From NCBI RefSeq assembly GCF_037975245.1, contig NC_092566.1, positions 17,579,001-17,643,000 of the forward strand: a stretch of 64,000 bases of DNA, given 5' to 3'. Positions 14,801-27,500 of this stretch are shown here, piece by piece. The stretch is from Apostichopus japonicus (Eukaryota; Echinodermata; Holothuroidea; Aspidochirotida; Stichopodidae). Every line of letters begins with the position of its first letter. Positions within the stretch are counted from its first letter, which is position 1. A program made the position numbers and the translations under genes. The notes below the pieces were generated by a model. That model was not told the DNA's origin and searched no databases. It was given only the letters and a program-made list of their open reading frames with translations.

Positions 14801-16394
14801 TTGCTATAAAATATTTTACTGTATAAATCATACAATCAGTATTTTTCACTCCCTGTAACGTATTGACAATTACCGTTCGTTCGTTTTCTTACGGAATAAA
14901 GCCTAGTAACTTACCTTTGTTTGAGCCTGTAGCATACGAGAGCAAGGCATCCCCTTTGGTTTTGTTGCAGAGCTGTTGTCCTCGGTAATGTCAGTTCTCA
15001 AATATACTTGTTACCAAGGAGAGAATTGTACAGGTACAAACTCCACATGTCAGGACCTGACGCTTTGGTTTTATGCGTGATCTGAACACAAATATCACAA
15101 TATAACAGTATCTCTTGCCATTGAAGCGTAACAAACTAGTCTGTAACAAATTTGGTGGCTATATGCGAAACGACAACGTCCCTGTACGGGTGGGTACTGA
15201 TGCATCGTCTTTAGCTACAACAAAGTGCTTGAGAGATTCATCTATTTGCTGCAGGCCAACTGCGATGTGGCACTTATTGAATTTGGTTGTACGTATATGT
15301 CTCTACATTTTGTAGAGTACTACACATATATGATCGTATGGCTCCTCACACTACCCTGGCAGCATTATCAGATACCATGAGGTATGATACAATGCCACTT
15401 GGTGACGACAGTGGCATCAGTACCGGGAAAATAAAAGTTGTTTTAGTGTATGTCTCATGGTCTTATCCTAGCTCACTTTCTAAAGGGATAATCCGATGGA
15501 AGAAAACGTGACACGTATATGGAAATTATACACTGTAAGTTAAGAACCGCATCTCAATATCCTCTTCTTGACATTTTGGTATTATTTTTTATTTTTATTT
15601 TTTTAATTTTTATTATTGCAAACGTTTCCTCTTCCAAAATAAAATGGTATTTATGATCACTATCCATCTAGGGTAAAGCAAATTATATTATTGTGATATT
15701 TACTAATAAAGGCAATAATCTTCTTGAACTTCCTGCAATGTTGTAGTTCCGATGTTGAGCAGGGGGTTACCCATCACTTTTGGGGAAACCGTTTGCTCAC
15801 AGTAACAAAAATGTGCAAGGTGCATGTTTGATATGATACTTTGTTTTAAATTATAACATAATATATTGAGTTTGATACGAAATATGGCGTATCTATGACA
15901 CCTCTAGTGGGCGTCATACACAATCGATTGGTGGTTATTAGCTTCATACTGATAAGTCACTCAAACACATACTTAATGTTCTTTATTTGACTCCAAATTG
16001 ACAAACACAAGCATACATGTACAATACGGATCATCATGGTGATGTGTTTTCTTCTTTTGAACATGTTTCATTTCTTCACCATGGGAATCATGTCAACTAA
16101 AAGAATTGCATTTAAATGATACATATCAATTTCAAAACCTGATGAATTTAAATAAAAAAGCAAATTTAACGTTACGTTACATAATCGACACCACGCATAC
16201 TCATAAATGTGTGCATCAAGAATCAACAATCTTTCGTTCAGTCTATTTACAATGTCATTCTTTAGTTAAACCAGCAGGTAATTGACTTCAACGCGTAGAT
16301 TGCGCGAAATATATGTAAACATTGAACAATTTTGTTAATTCAGTTGAAATTTGAATCTTCCGTTTACTACAAATTTGTAAAACAAAAAATTCCA
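11811..16394. other. Intergenic stretch without a recognisable gene
   Basis: No supported coding region. A C-rich tract lies at about 12481-12515 and an imperfect simple repeat of CAAA/CAAT/CCAT type at about 13230-13390. The frames at 12861-13234, 13374-13565 and 14229-14501 show no family resemblance. Confidence 0.4.
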
Positions 16395-16490
16395 TCGCTC
16401 GAATTGTGACTTGAAACCCATGACCATCAGATGAAAAAATTGTTTGGTGCTCTACCGTTTGAGCTAACCGTGCTCTAGTACCTTACATCT
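16395..16490 (-). mobile_element. Degenerate tRNA-derived SINE head
   Basis: On the minus strand, about 16480-16400 reads as a tRNA-like sequence with a box-A-like TAGCTCAAACGGTAGAGCA and a degenerate box B (GGGTTTCAAGTC). The anticodon region is A/T-rich and the T arm imperfect. I take it as an old SINE fragment, not a working tRNA gene. Confidence 0.45.
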
Positions 16491-17859
16491 TACTTCACCA
16501 TCACTTCTAGTTAATCCTATGTAGGCGTAAATGGACTTTTAACACACACATGCGAGTTCTGATCATCTTTCTCTACGACTTCTTAAATATTTAAAAATGC
16601 CCTTTCAATAGGGCGATGACGAGTTTCTTTAGATCAGGGATAATTATAACTGATGTCACTAGTTAATTGTAACAACACCGGATAACAAATGGTCAAGTTG
16701 GGTTTTCATAAATACCAGGATAACCAAAAAACAAAAAGCTGGATTCCCACACCACACATTATTCGGCCGACCAACATTCAAGAATTAAAGATTGTTATCC
16801 TTTCATTTAAGGAAAACCACATCAATACAAAATTGATTTGAATTCCTCGACGAAAAAGAAGACGTTTATTTTAAACATTTCACTTACAATGTTTTGATCA
16901 CTCAAAATGGTAGACTACGTAGACTTCAAAGTTATTAAAATTCTGTGAACCTTAACTTATATACTATACTTCATCTTGCCTAATTTTATTTTTTCTTTGT
17001 AATACACTGTTAGACCCTTTGTTTCAGATGTATTTAAAATATCATTGGGGTCATATGATGAGTGATTAAAAAGCTGATTTGCATACATAAAAGATTGCCC
17101 TCTCTTCCATAGAAATCTCTCCTATAAGCAGATCGAGTGATTGCGAGCATATATCACCCAGCAGACAGAAATTTTGACAAGCCGTTTTATGATGACGCAT
17201 AGGCTGATCGTAAATATTTGCCAATGACTGCTGTTAGAGTTATTGTTGTCACATGTAAATAATGAATGTGAAACATTTTGTGACTCGTAGCTGAAGTGCG
17301 GGAAAACCCCTACCATTTGGCGACCGAGAAACGCAAGTTACCATTTCCAGAGCAATAACTGATGCTCCTGCGGGGTAATTTATGTCATGATATAGTTGAT
17401 CGATGCAATCGCCGTTAACTGTATTGCCGCTGAATATATTAAATATTTACTTAGAACGCAATGGAAAGAACAGGATAACTGCTGTTTGAAGTAGAAGTGT
17501 GAACCCTGAATTACAGAGCATTGAATATAATAGCAAAACCTTCGAAACTCAAAACAGCAAAGGTAAAATGCCATGTAGGATATGGCGTGGAACATTATTA
17601 TTAGTCTGTGTGGATAGATGTTGGAGCATGGATGTGGTAATTGCAGTGTTCCATTATCAATTTACGGCTAAAAATGCATTAACCCTCTTTCAAAACTCTA
17701 CAAACAACTTGAATTTTTATAACTTTGTTAACTGATAAGATATAAGAAAATGTAATAAAGCTGTAACATTTGTATAGCAAACGGTTTCACCCTAGAACGA
17801 AACTACTCACTTTGACGAAGAGCAAATAATCGATGATATATCGTCTTGTCTGCGTGGGA
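16491..17859. other. Upstream region of the first CLCA paralog
   Basis: No gene recognised. Short open frames on both strands have no family resemblance. The 3' end leads into a TATA-like element and the signal-peptide exon of the broken CLCA paralog. Confidence 0.4.
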
Positions 17860-17866
17860 TATAAAG
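17860..17866 (+). promoter_or_regulatory. TATA-like element upstream of the broken CLCA paralog
   Basis: TATAAAG lies 51 bp upstream of the putative ATG of the signal-peptide exon at 17917. The position is compatible with a core promoter, but no other promoter signal is seen. Confidence 0.35.
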
Positions 17867-17916
17867 GCATATACCGAATGATACCAAACACAGCCACATG
17901 AAAATGGCCACCTACA

Positions 17917-20667
17917 ATGGTTACTGTAATTCTAGTCTTCCTTGGGGTATTATCAACCATATTCCATCCTAGCAGTGGTCTAACTAAACCAAGTTCCATA
18001 AAATTGGTGAACAATGCTTGGTTACACTGGAGTAAACATCGCGATTCACCCAAACGAAGAGGAACGAGAAGGTCTGATTGAAGCTATCAAAGTGAGTTTT
18101 AAGTATAGTTGCCTGACGTTGTAGTTTCTTAGTTTTTATTCAGTTTTAATTCGTGTTCTGTTTTGAAATAAAATACAATTGTTTTTAGATCAAAGGTAAG
18201 GATAAGGACATAAAATAAGTGAAACTTTCAGAAAAAATGATTAACATTATTCTATTGTATTGTATACCTTGTACATTCACGTGTCAGTTAACTATCGAGA
18301 TGAACTTCGGACCACCTTTCAAGATAATCAATATCACATACTTTTGTTAAGTAACTCATTAGAATAACATTTGTTGTCTATTTCAAGTATTATAATTCAA
18401 AACTTCCTTTGTAAAGTAACATTTTCAGAGCTTTTAAGTAGGACGTGTGGAAGATCTCTTTTAAATATCATCACCCCCATCTTCAGTATGTCGTAGATGA
18501 AACTGACCTTAAACAAATCAGTGTCACGTTTTCTTCACACATCAGTCACAGACGTTTTTTGTTGCCATGGTATTAATGTGGACTTCATCTAACTTTACAA
18601 TTGACGAATAATGGAATAGGTTCTTTTCAAGTTTTTTCGAGCATAGACTTTATATTGTAGCTGAAGCAAAGTGACAATGATATACGAATGTTGCAATAGA
18701 ATGCCTTACTCTAACTTAGTTATCAAGGACTGACAAGACCAAAGCATTTGTATAATATAATCAAGTAATAACAAAATGATTAATTGATTGAAACATCTTG
18801 TTCGAAATGATATGTTATGAATCCCTTTGGAAGGAAAGTGACAATGGGGAGTTTTTCACTCGGTTTTGCAGTAAGTAGTTGCATATTACATTGTTTTTTT
18901 AAACTGACATCGTATATTCAAACACACCACACATTTAGTACACATCTGCTCTCTACTAACCGGGTAAGGTCACAGTGCATGGAAACCATTCAGCCTCTGG
19001 AGTGACGAACCCCGCTCATGACTTTCCTGCAGTGGCCATATTGGATGACATTTCTTCAAGTTATTCTCGTCCTACAAAATGTAATATCTTTTACTTTTGT
19101 GTCATTCTTTCTCCAGCAAATGGTTACTGATGCATCTCCATACCTTTACACTGCTACAAAACGTCTTGTCTACCTCAAAAAGGTAATTATATTAGTACCA
19201 GAGACATGAGAAGATAAAGACAAATACCAATCCTCCCCCAAATGCCACTTTTGATACAGTTCATGGAGAGGTCAAAGGTTAAGTAAAGTCTAAACCTGCC
19301 AGTTGTTCATTATACATAATCCATGTCAAATTCAGATAATCTTTTATTCAAAAATAATATAATTTGTCCATGATTTTGAAATTCTTGTTTTTTAGGTATC
19401 AAGTAATGTTTATTTCCTTTCAATGCATAGAAAGCCAAACTATCTCGGTTTGAATTTTGTTTTTGTTTAAGACGGAACAACCCCTCACGAATTTATTGCT
19501 GATGTTACTCCAACCATTGTTGTGGCCAGAAAGAGATCGGTTCGAGCGGTGCTGATGCTGGACACATCTGGAAGTATGAATGTAAGTCAATATATAAAGC
19601 ATTATTGTGTTATTGAAAATCACTCGCTTCCTTTGGAACTGGTATTGTTGCAATGTGACGATCGTTACAACGGGACTTGTGCATTGCTCAGATAAAGGTG
19701 CGGTATCCATATGGCTCTTCACATGTTACTGAAGTACAGTCTTATGATATACAGCCTATACCGCAATTTTGGAGAGGACTCGAATAGTATCCATCATTTA
19801 TTAAATATATAAATGTATGCATACTCAGACGAAATAAACGAGGAAATCTTTGCTAATGATATACAATTTCTTTTATTTTAATTACTAGCCTGCTTCTTGT
19901 GTTTCCTATATGAACTGAAAGTACAATTAAAAGTTTCATGCAACGTATAAATGACGTTTATTTATAGCGCCACCTCATAAATATGAAGGGGGAAGTTGCT
20001 ACATGGACTTGTTTGCCACCCTGTAAACTTGAAGTAATCTTTATATTGTAATCCTAAGTAGGAAACCATTTGTCAGTAAATCATTGATGTCAAAGGGCAG
20101 TTTGAATTTCCTAATGTCAATATACATAAAATTCGTAACGTCCTAGACTGGTTGTCTCAATGTCAAAAGATAGACGTTGGAAGGTTAATGCGAAGTCTCT
20201 TCGTTCTACTTATTGTTTTGTTTCATGTGATGACAACCAAGCTTACATTTTATATTCACGTAACAAAACACAAATAATTATTAATGTTTACAGGGACCTC
20301 TCGACGACAGATTTATATTGAATTTTATAGTTATTTGCAATTTGGTTGGCAGTGTATGGGTAATGGCTCTGTTTGATGCAGTAATTGTTGAAAATATTTC
20401 TTAGCGTAATATTGAAGCTAATTATATAATATAATCCTGCAATTTGTGTTTTAAACCTCAGACTAGGGATCGAATCTCAAAACTTGCTGTTGCAGCGAGA
20501 AATTGCATTGGACAGTAGCGTGGTCGCCCTTGTCAACTTTGATTCGACAGCTTAAGGGACAAACCGTGGTGGACTCTGATGAAATAAGAAGTAAATTGGC
20601 GGATCTTGTACCTACCGGAGCGAATGGTTCAACATGTATTGGAAAGGGATTGGAAGCTGCTCTTCAG
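17917..20667 (+). pseudogene. CLCA: Broken CLCA paralog (exons 1, 2-part, 6 and 7 only)
   Basis: Exon 1-like sequence at 17917-18091 encodes a signal peptide and a 'GLTKPSSIKLVNN' stretch, then continues in another frame as 'GYTGVNIAIHPNEEE' before a GTGAGT donor. It therefore has a frameshift, and is 175 nt against 180 nt in the intact genes. Exon 2-like sequence starts at 19117 (QMVTDASPYLYTATKR) but hits TGA at 19207, where the intact genes have Trp. An exon 6-like piece (19472-19581, the same 110 nt length) encodes the MIDAS motif DTSGSM. An exon 7-like piece (20462-20667) is 22 nt short and frame-broken. Exons 3-5 and 8-15 were not found. The pieces keep splice-like borders. It is a decayed CLCA family member, possibly transcribed but not protein-coding as read. 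Confidence 0.8.
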
Positions 20668-21456
20668 GTATTGATATTTCCTTGTATTATATTAAATTTA
20701 ATCATATTTGAATACTGAAATATGAACTAGGGTAGTTGCCGTTCCTTGATTTGTTTAAGAGTACAGTGACAGCTTGGTAAATTTTAATAAGATCTCGTAT
20801 AATGATAAACATTGAGAAACTATATTTTGGATCGGGAAAGTGGGCTACCTTAAAAATTGTGAGAGACATGACCGGGGTTCCAATTCACTGTAGGTCCGGA
20901 TGATAAATGCGTCATTGTTCCTATATATTAATGGAATTCTCATAAAAATCTACTTTAAAAAAAGCCCGCAAAAACAACTCGTACCGTTTTTAGTCATGTT
21001 ACCGTGCACTCATAAATTATTTGCTAGGTCTTATCATCATAAAAAATAGAATCCTGATGGTGTTGCAATGTTTTCTTAGCTTATAGATATATAGTAAATA
21101 AATAAAGAATAACACACCAGAAAACTTCCTCTTCACAACCGGTTTCGTCCTTTTGGGACTCATAAGGCGAAGGTAGGAATCGAACCCGTGGTACACATCT
21201 GTCATACCACTTGCTACACATTCATTTCTTATTGACCTCTCCCGTCACTTACAGTAAATACAATGAGCCGTGAAATTTGCTAGATTTGTCCTTTTATTAT
21301 TGTTTATCTATCCGTAACTTATTCTTCTTCTTCTTTTTTTTTTGGGGGGGGGGGGGGGGGGGTAAACATGATAGGTGGCAAAGGCGTTCATCCGTAGACA
21401 AGTCATATATTTAGTTGGGTATGATATAAGGGACTTATTTGAACATGAAGACTGGG
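20668..21456. other. Spacer between broken paralog and CLCA-A
   Basis: Holds a tRNA-like SINE with a hammerhead-like motif (about 21060-21235, minus) and a 19-base G run at 21344-21362. No coding sequence is seen. Confidence 0.6.
21060..21235 (-). mobile_element. tRNA-like SINE carrying a degenerate hammerhead motif (A copy)
   Basis: Read on the minus strand: a tRNA-like head with box A-like TAGCAAGTGGTATGAC and box B GGGTTCGATTCC, then a hammerhead-like stretch (about 21166-21142) with stem II GTCC..GGAC and GAAAC, and a T/A-rich tail (ATTT repeats). Here the core is CTTATGAG, one base off the canonical CTGATGAG. The orthologous copy in the second unit (near 40020-40100) keeps CTGATGAG. Confidence 0.55.
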
Positions 21457-21466
21457 TATATATAAA
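21457..21466 (+). promoter_or_regulatory. TATA box of CLCA-A
   Basis: TATATATAAA about 110 bp upstream of the CLCA-A start codon, followed by sequence conserved with the second unit (TATA at 40680-40689). A transcription start near 21490 is inferred from the usual 25-35 bp spacing. Because the element was copied with the duplication, its conservation is not independent proof. Confidence 0.55.
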
Positions 21467-21574
21467 TCATTCTTAGCTGTTTTTACAAAGCAGTTGTACA
21501 TTTGTAAGCAGTGTCTAATGTGTAGCAAGTTGATGGGCGTTTGTTATATCACTTCTGTTCTCGCTACATCAGAA

Positions 21575-24500
21575 ATGGCCAATCGTGTCAACCTAATATT
21601 ATCTTTGGCGATATTGTTATTGAATAATCCATTCCGATGTCTTGGTCTAACCAAACCTTCGGCAGTGAAGCTCGAGAATAACGAGTATTCAGGTGTTGTT
21701 ATCGCCATACATCATAGTGAACTAGAGAATGAAGATCTCATCGACGAAATTATTGTAAGTACCAAGAGCCGTATAAATAATCACAAACACCAATTAATAC
21801 TACATCGTACCGGCGTCGGGCCCTCGGGTTTAGTTTTGTTGTTGGGCAATAGAACGTTGTGTAGACTAAATATTGCTCCAAAAAGGTATTTCGGTTGTAA
21901 TTTCGGTATTTGACTTGTGTCCCGTGAGCACGTCTTCCAAAAAACCCTCGACCTACTCGACCTACTATACCAAGGTTGCTACAGCAGTATTATAAGAATC
22001 AGGTAACTATATATATCAATCAATCATTGAACATATTGCGCACGGTAATAATACTAACCTTTCCCCCATCCCCTCCGTCAAAGCGAATAACACCTCTTAT
22101 CGGTAGGTTATCCCGTCAAGGACCTTTAAATGTCTCGTGAACCAGGGTTTCATTATGTAAAAAGGAAATAGAAAAAAGGAAAAAAGTCGCCAAAAAGAAA
22201 AAGGAAAAGGGAAAAAACGTCGCCAAAGAGATAGAGGTCGGCAGCAAAAGATCAAACAACTTGATCCATTCTCAATCCCGGTGCCTCGAGAAACATTGAG
22301 CTTTTATGTATGTCACACTTCCTTTCCCATATTGATCATTTGAAATCGTTAATAAATGGTTCGTCTACTCTCACCACGGATTTTTTTTTATCAGTTTTAC
22401 GTGACCGTTTCTTTCTTTCAAAATACATATTTCTAATATGAAAGGAAATGGTCAACGACGCCTCCTCGTACCTTTACGAAGCTACAAATAATCGCGCTTT
22501 CTTCAAGGATGTCACCATCCTTATCCCAGACACTTGGCCAGATAAACCTGATTACCAGTCACCTGGAAATTCAACATTTGAAGGTGCCGATATCATCATT
22601 GCACCAAGAAATCCACGTTTTGCACCGACGTCCGTGTTTCCTCCTGCTCCACATACGAAACACTATGAAGGATGCGGCAAACAGGCAGCTTATATACATC
22701 TCACCAGCCACTTTCTTCTCAATGAAACATCTGAGGAACTTTATGGCAATAAAGGTTTGGCACAAACTTTGACACAGTTTTGTTTTTCTAGACAAACCGT
22801 TTTGTATCAGTTCTCAAGGTATTTTCGTGATTTGGTTGATTGTAAACATAGTAAATACCAAGAACTGAATTTCCCCGAGTGCTTGCAGTATTAGGAAGAA
22901 CTTTTCGATTGTTCATGGTGTTACTTTTTTGGCGGACAACACACCAGGAAGTATATCATGTAGGTACCTACAAAGTGAGGGTGCTTGTGAGCGTCGTGAC
23001 AGGCTCAGAACTAAGTTGGCTACACTGCATATGTACATAGACTATATGCAACTTTAGGTCAACGTCCAGTCACGTAGGCCAGTAACGACATATTTTAGCG
23101 CGCACGCGCACAACAATAACTAGCATCACTACAATTGTAGAGCTTAGTTTTACCCTTTTTTAGGATACTCTCACTTAGGTTACATATTACCCATAAGAAC
23201 CAAAGACTTAGGTCATGAGAAACTAATTCAGGGCGTTCAATGGCCTTGATATGCACTTCCTCATAAATCCCGGCTACTTTAAACAAAAGAGGTTACTACT
23301 GTGAAACAGAAGTGGCAAACGAGGTGTTTTTTACACAACGTTTTTGAAGTACATAAATAGTTATTATTAACTCGCTTGCAGGAAACGGAAACGTATTGGG
23401 ACAGGAAAGGTTGTTATGCCCTTTGTAATCGTAAAGATCAAGTTCACACGAATATCATCGAGGTGTTAAGCATCTGCAATGTAAACGGAACAAGCTACGA
23501 GCAGTTGAATGGTTCAGTTCACCAATCGATAAGCAACCCGTTCCACATCATAGACGCATGCTCATTCAGCCGTTAATGTTTTCTTAAGACAACGGTTTCG
23601 TTTCCTTCTTCACACACTTCAGTGACTCAGAAAAACCAATTGATCAGTGTAGCATAGCTTCTTCTTTCCAAAACAAAAAATCAATTGTACAATTATAGTT
23701 CTGATACCAAAAACTCAAAGATCTTGTTATGTTGAGCAAGACCGAGTTCACAACTTAACAAAGCTGGGTAGGGTTCACGTAGCAGTGGTGTGATTCCGTC
23801 AATACTTTTGTAACCACAATGCGCTCCAAGACGTCGGTGGATGATTCAAAGCTATGTACTTATGAGTTGCGAGAAGGAATTAGCATGACAATGCAAAAAA
23901 CCGTGTCTTATCCATAACTCATAACCCTTGAAGTATCCTGCAGAATGTGTAAACCTGTTGGATAGTAAACATGAAAATATCCAGTTAACGTTACATGAAT
24001 GCCAGAAATTACCAGTTTAAAATTGTTAAGTACAGGGTAACGCAGCAGCGATATTTATGTTTAGCATCAAGAAATTTGAATCTAGAGACAGAAAAAGATT
24101 CGTTACAGTGTAGTTAGGCACCTTCAAAGATAAATAACGGCCTCCCATCCCCACCATATTCCTCTAAGGCTACTAGAAAGTGATAAAGAACATAAGGCCG
24201 AAAGAAATGTATATGATAAACGGAATTGTAGGAGATACCATGGATAAATATGCCGCACAAGGCAATGCATTGTGTAGTCTGCTCAATTAAATGGTGTATC
24301 CGGGCTACCGTAGTAACGCCACTTAAGAAGTGGGATTCACATTCTACAACGCAAAAACAATACTATTCGACAACCTTTGACATTACATATCCGCTAAGCT
24401 TTGGTCGCCATTGTACACAAATCTTGTTTCTGTTCACCTTGTGCCAACGCTTACTACCGAGGAACTTATTTGAACACATAGTGAGGCAATTTTTGATAAA

Positions 24501-27500
24501 TCCCTGTTTAGGTAATAAATAGTATCCACCCCAACCTCCCTCCCGCACAACAAGGGGGTTTGAATATTACATGTTACAAGAGCCTGCAAAACTTAATGAT
24601 ATACGTGAATATAAAGAATTTCCATTATGTTATAATGAATAGCGCTAACTGCAAAGTAATTTTTTCTTTAAACGTCTCTTCATGTTGCCTATAGCGATTT
24701 AGCGCCAGGATTATATTTTGTATAATATCCATGAACGGTAAACGCGTTAACTGTTTAAATAGATGTAGTTTCTTTCCCTTTAATTGTACTTCCAACAAGA
24801 ACTTTGCACTGATCATAGATTTCGTCTTTTGAAAGAGTTTTATAAGGCATTAAAGGAGTCTGAGTACGTTGCCATAAAATGTTGTTCGTATTTGTAATCA
24901 TCTGTTATTAATGATTTTTACTTTTTTCCTATATCAGGGAGGGTACTCGTCCACGAATGGGGCCATTACAGATGGGGTTTGTTCAACGAATATCCAGACC
25001 CCATCGGAGATCCAGAACATTACAGGCAGTTATATTTTTCGGTAGAAGAAGGAAAATGTCTCCTATCCGTGTAAGTACACGAAATTCGTAAGGTGAACGT
25101 GTTTCTAGAAGGGGTATGGGAAGTATGGGGGAGGTGATCGAAGGTACACTATGTATACCGTCAAAATAATGTCAACCATTTCATTTCACCTGACACAGAA
25201 GTAAAAATCGAAAAGCAATTGTAAACACACTGTGTTCTCTAGTTATTATAAAGGTTTATACAACAACTAATTATATTCCGGCCATTTGATTGGTCAATTG
25301 CTCGTCGATTGCATGCAAAATCCGCTCTATTGCACTCTATGAAATAGAACCATGTGTTATACTTTTTTGACAGCACTTTTTTTCAATGGTAAGAGAGCAG
25401 AGAAACCTGTCTGTTCAATACAATCTGTTGCATGAGTGCATTTTATATCCAAATTTGGAGTTGTTGTATAAAACAAATAATGAATGGTTTCCATTCGTGC
25501 AATAGTGCGAATATTTCATTCGTTGAAAGATATAATTTGTTTCATTCAACTCGGCTGCGCCTCGTTCAATGGAACATTCCATCTTTCAACTCATGAAATA
25601 TTTGCACTATTGCACTCATAACCATTTATTATTTGTATAATATCATATTTTGTGTAAATCTCATATGTCCTGGACCGAGTGATACAGAGCTGCAAACTGG
25701 ATACAATGTGGCATTAAGTCTAGTAAGTTCATCAACATGTTTACATGCCAATCCTTAAATTCCGTATGTACTTCTGTAATTGGATTCAGAGTTGTGAGGA
25801 TTTAAAAAAAAGTGTGGGGAAAGGAGGGAGAGGGGGGGGGTAAATAAATCCCCGACTAACTGATCCTTTATGGGAGGTCCAGAGGCAGATCAAGGTTTAA
25901 TAAAGCAGGGCACATGGCTATGAGTTCGTTAAAGCCGGTGTTCCATGTAGAGGCTCTAGCTTTATGAATAGGTCAAAACGCATGGTTGTGCGAGAAAATT
26001 ATTTTGAATATTTTTGTGAGGTTGAAACAGAAGGTGGGTTTACACCCCAAGATCCGCACATTAGGGCGTCCCGGGCCGGCGGGAAAGTTCGATTTATTTA
26101 AGAAAATAAACTGACGGTGTAGGTATAGGCGCAGGACTACCTCTCGTGCCTTACCAATCCTTGGCGCACGCCACCGATTGTACTATTTTTGTGCACGAGC
26201 CATTTAAAGATTTTGTAAGTTGAGACTATCTATAATCGGGAAGACTAATCGATACCGACATTCTTTTCTCATTTTTATTTGAATTAGTTGTACACGAGGC
26301 TGGAACATCACCTCTGTAACTTACAACGATGATGGAACATATGTTCCCAATACTGATGTGCCATCAATATCAGACCTTTTTACCTGTAAAAATTTGAATT
26401 TTATACCAAACAACATGCAAAGTACAACTGCTAGTATAATGTCCGGCTATACAAATTTTCCAACGGTAAGTTAATATAAACGGGACAAGACAAATATGAT
26501 CTTATAGATATGGAAATACCATTACAAACAAATAAGTACTATTATTTAAGATCTGATCAACATCATTCTATCTAATCGCTCCCTTAGGTAAAATGGGAAT
26601 GTCAAGTTCTGTCAAGGTCGTAACTGAGGTCAATGGTCAAAGGTATATTTTGTTGTGTCAAAATTCCTCCTAAACGGCTGTTCCGATTTTCTTTAAACGT
26701 GGTAGGAAGTTACCCCATAAACGGAACTCGCAGACTCGCAGAACAATAGGTCAGACGTCAAGGATCAATTATGCACAAAAACATGATTATTTAGTATTAT
26801 TTGTGTTTGGTGGCTGTAGCTTGAAGTGAAGTATCAAGTTATACCAAAATATGTGGTTGCAACGGTAACAAACATGAACGGTCAAAGTTCAGAGGTCAAA
26901 ATTAGTAAGTAGAGACATTTTGCTATAACTCTAAAGGGAATCATCGAATTGACTTGCAACCTCCACAGGTATAATGAATGGTTATGTCAAGCGCTATCAT
27001 ATTTTGTGGTTAACATGGGTGTTAATTTAAAAAAAAAGTATATAGCGCATGAATTTTTCATTACTGTGAATTTGCGACGAGATATGCAGCCCCATGGATT
27101 GTCCTCTTGTTATTTTGATAAGTAATGCTACATAACGATACTACTGTAGATATCACCTTTAAGCAACGGTTTCCCATGTTTACAAAGGTATTTCTGCTTT
27201 TTTTAAGGTGAGGAAATTTTGCGACGATTTGGAAACCACCGACCCAAGCTTAGAACACAACCCAGAAGCTCCGAATAAACACAATAGACTATGCAATCAA
27301 CGAAGCTGCTGGTCAATAATGAGAGATCATCCTGATTTTAAAGGTCAATGTTCTCAACTACCCAATGCAACGACGGAAAAGATGAAGACAATTATGATGC
27401 CAATGAGTTTTACGTTAACAAAAATCTCGACGATAACGATGACACATTATTTTGATTATCCAAATTAAGTTTACAACAAGATGACAATAACGATAAAAAT

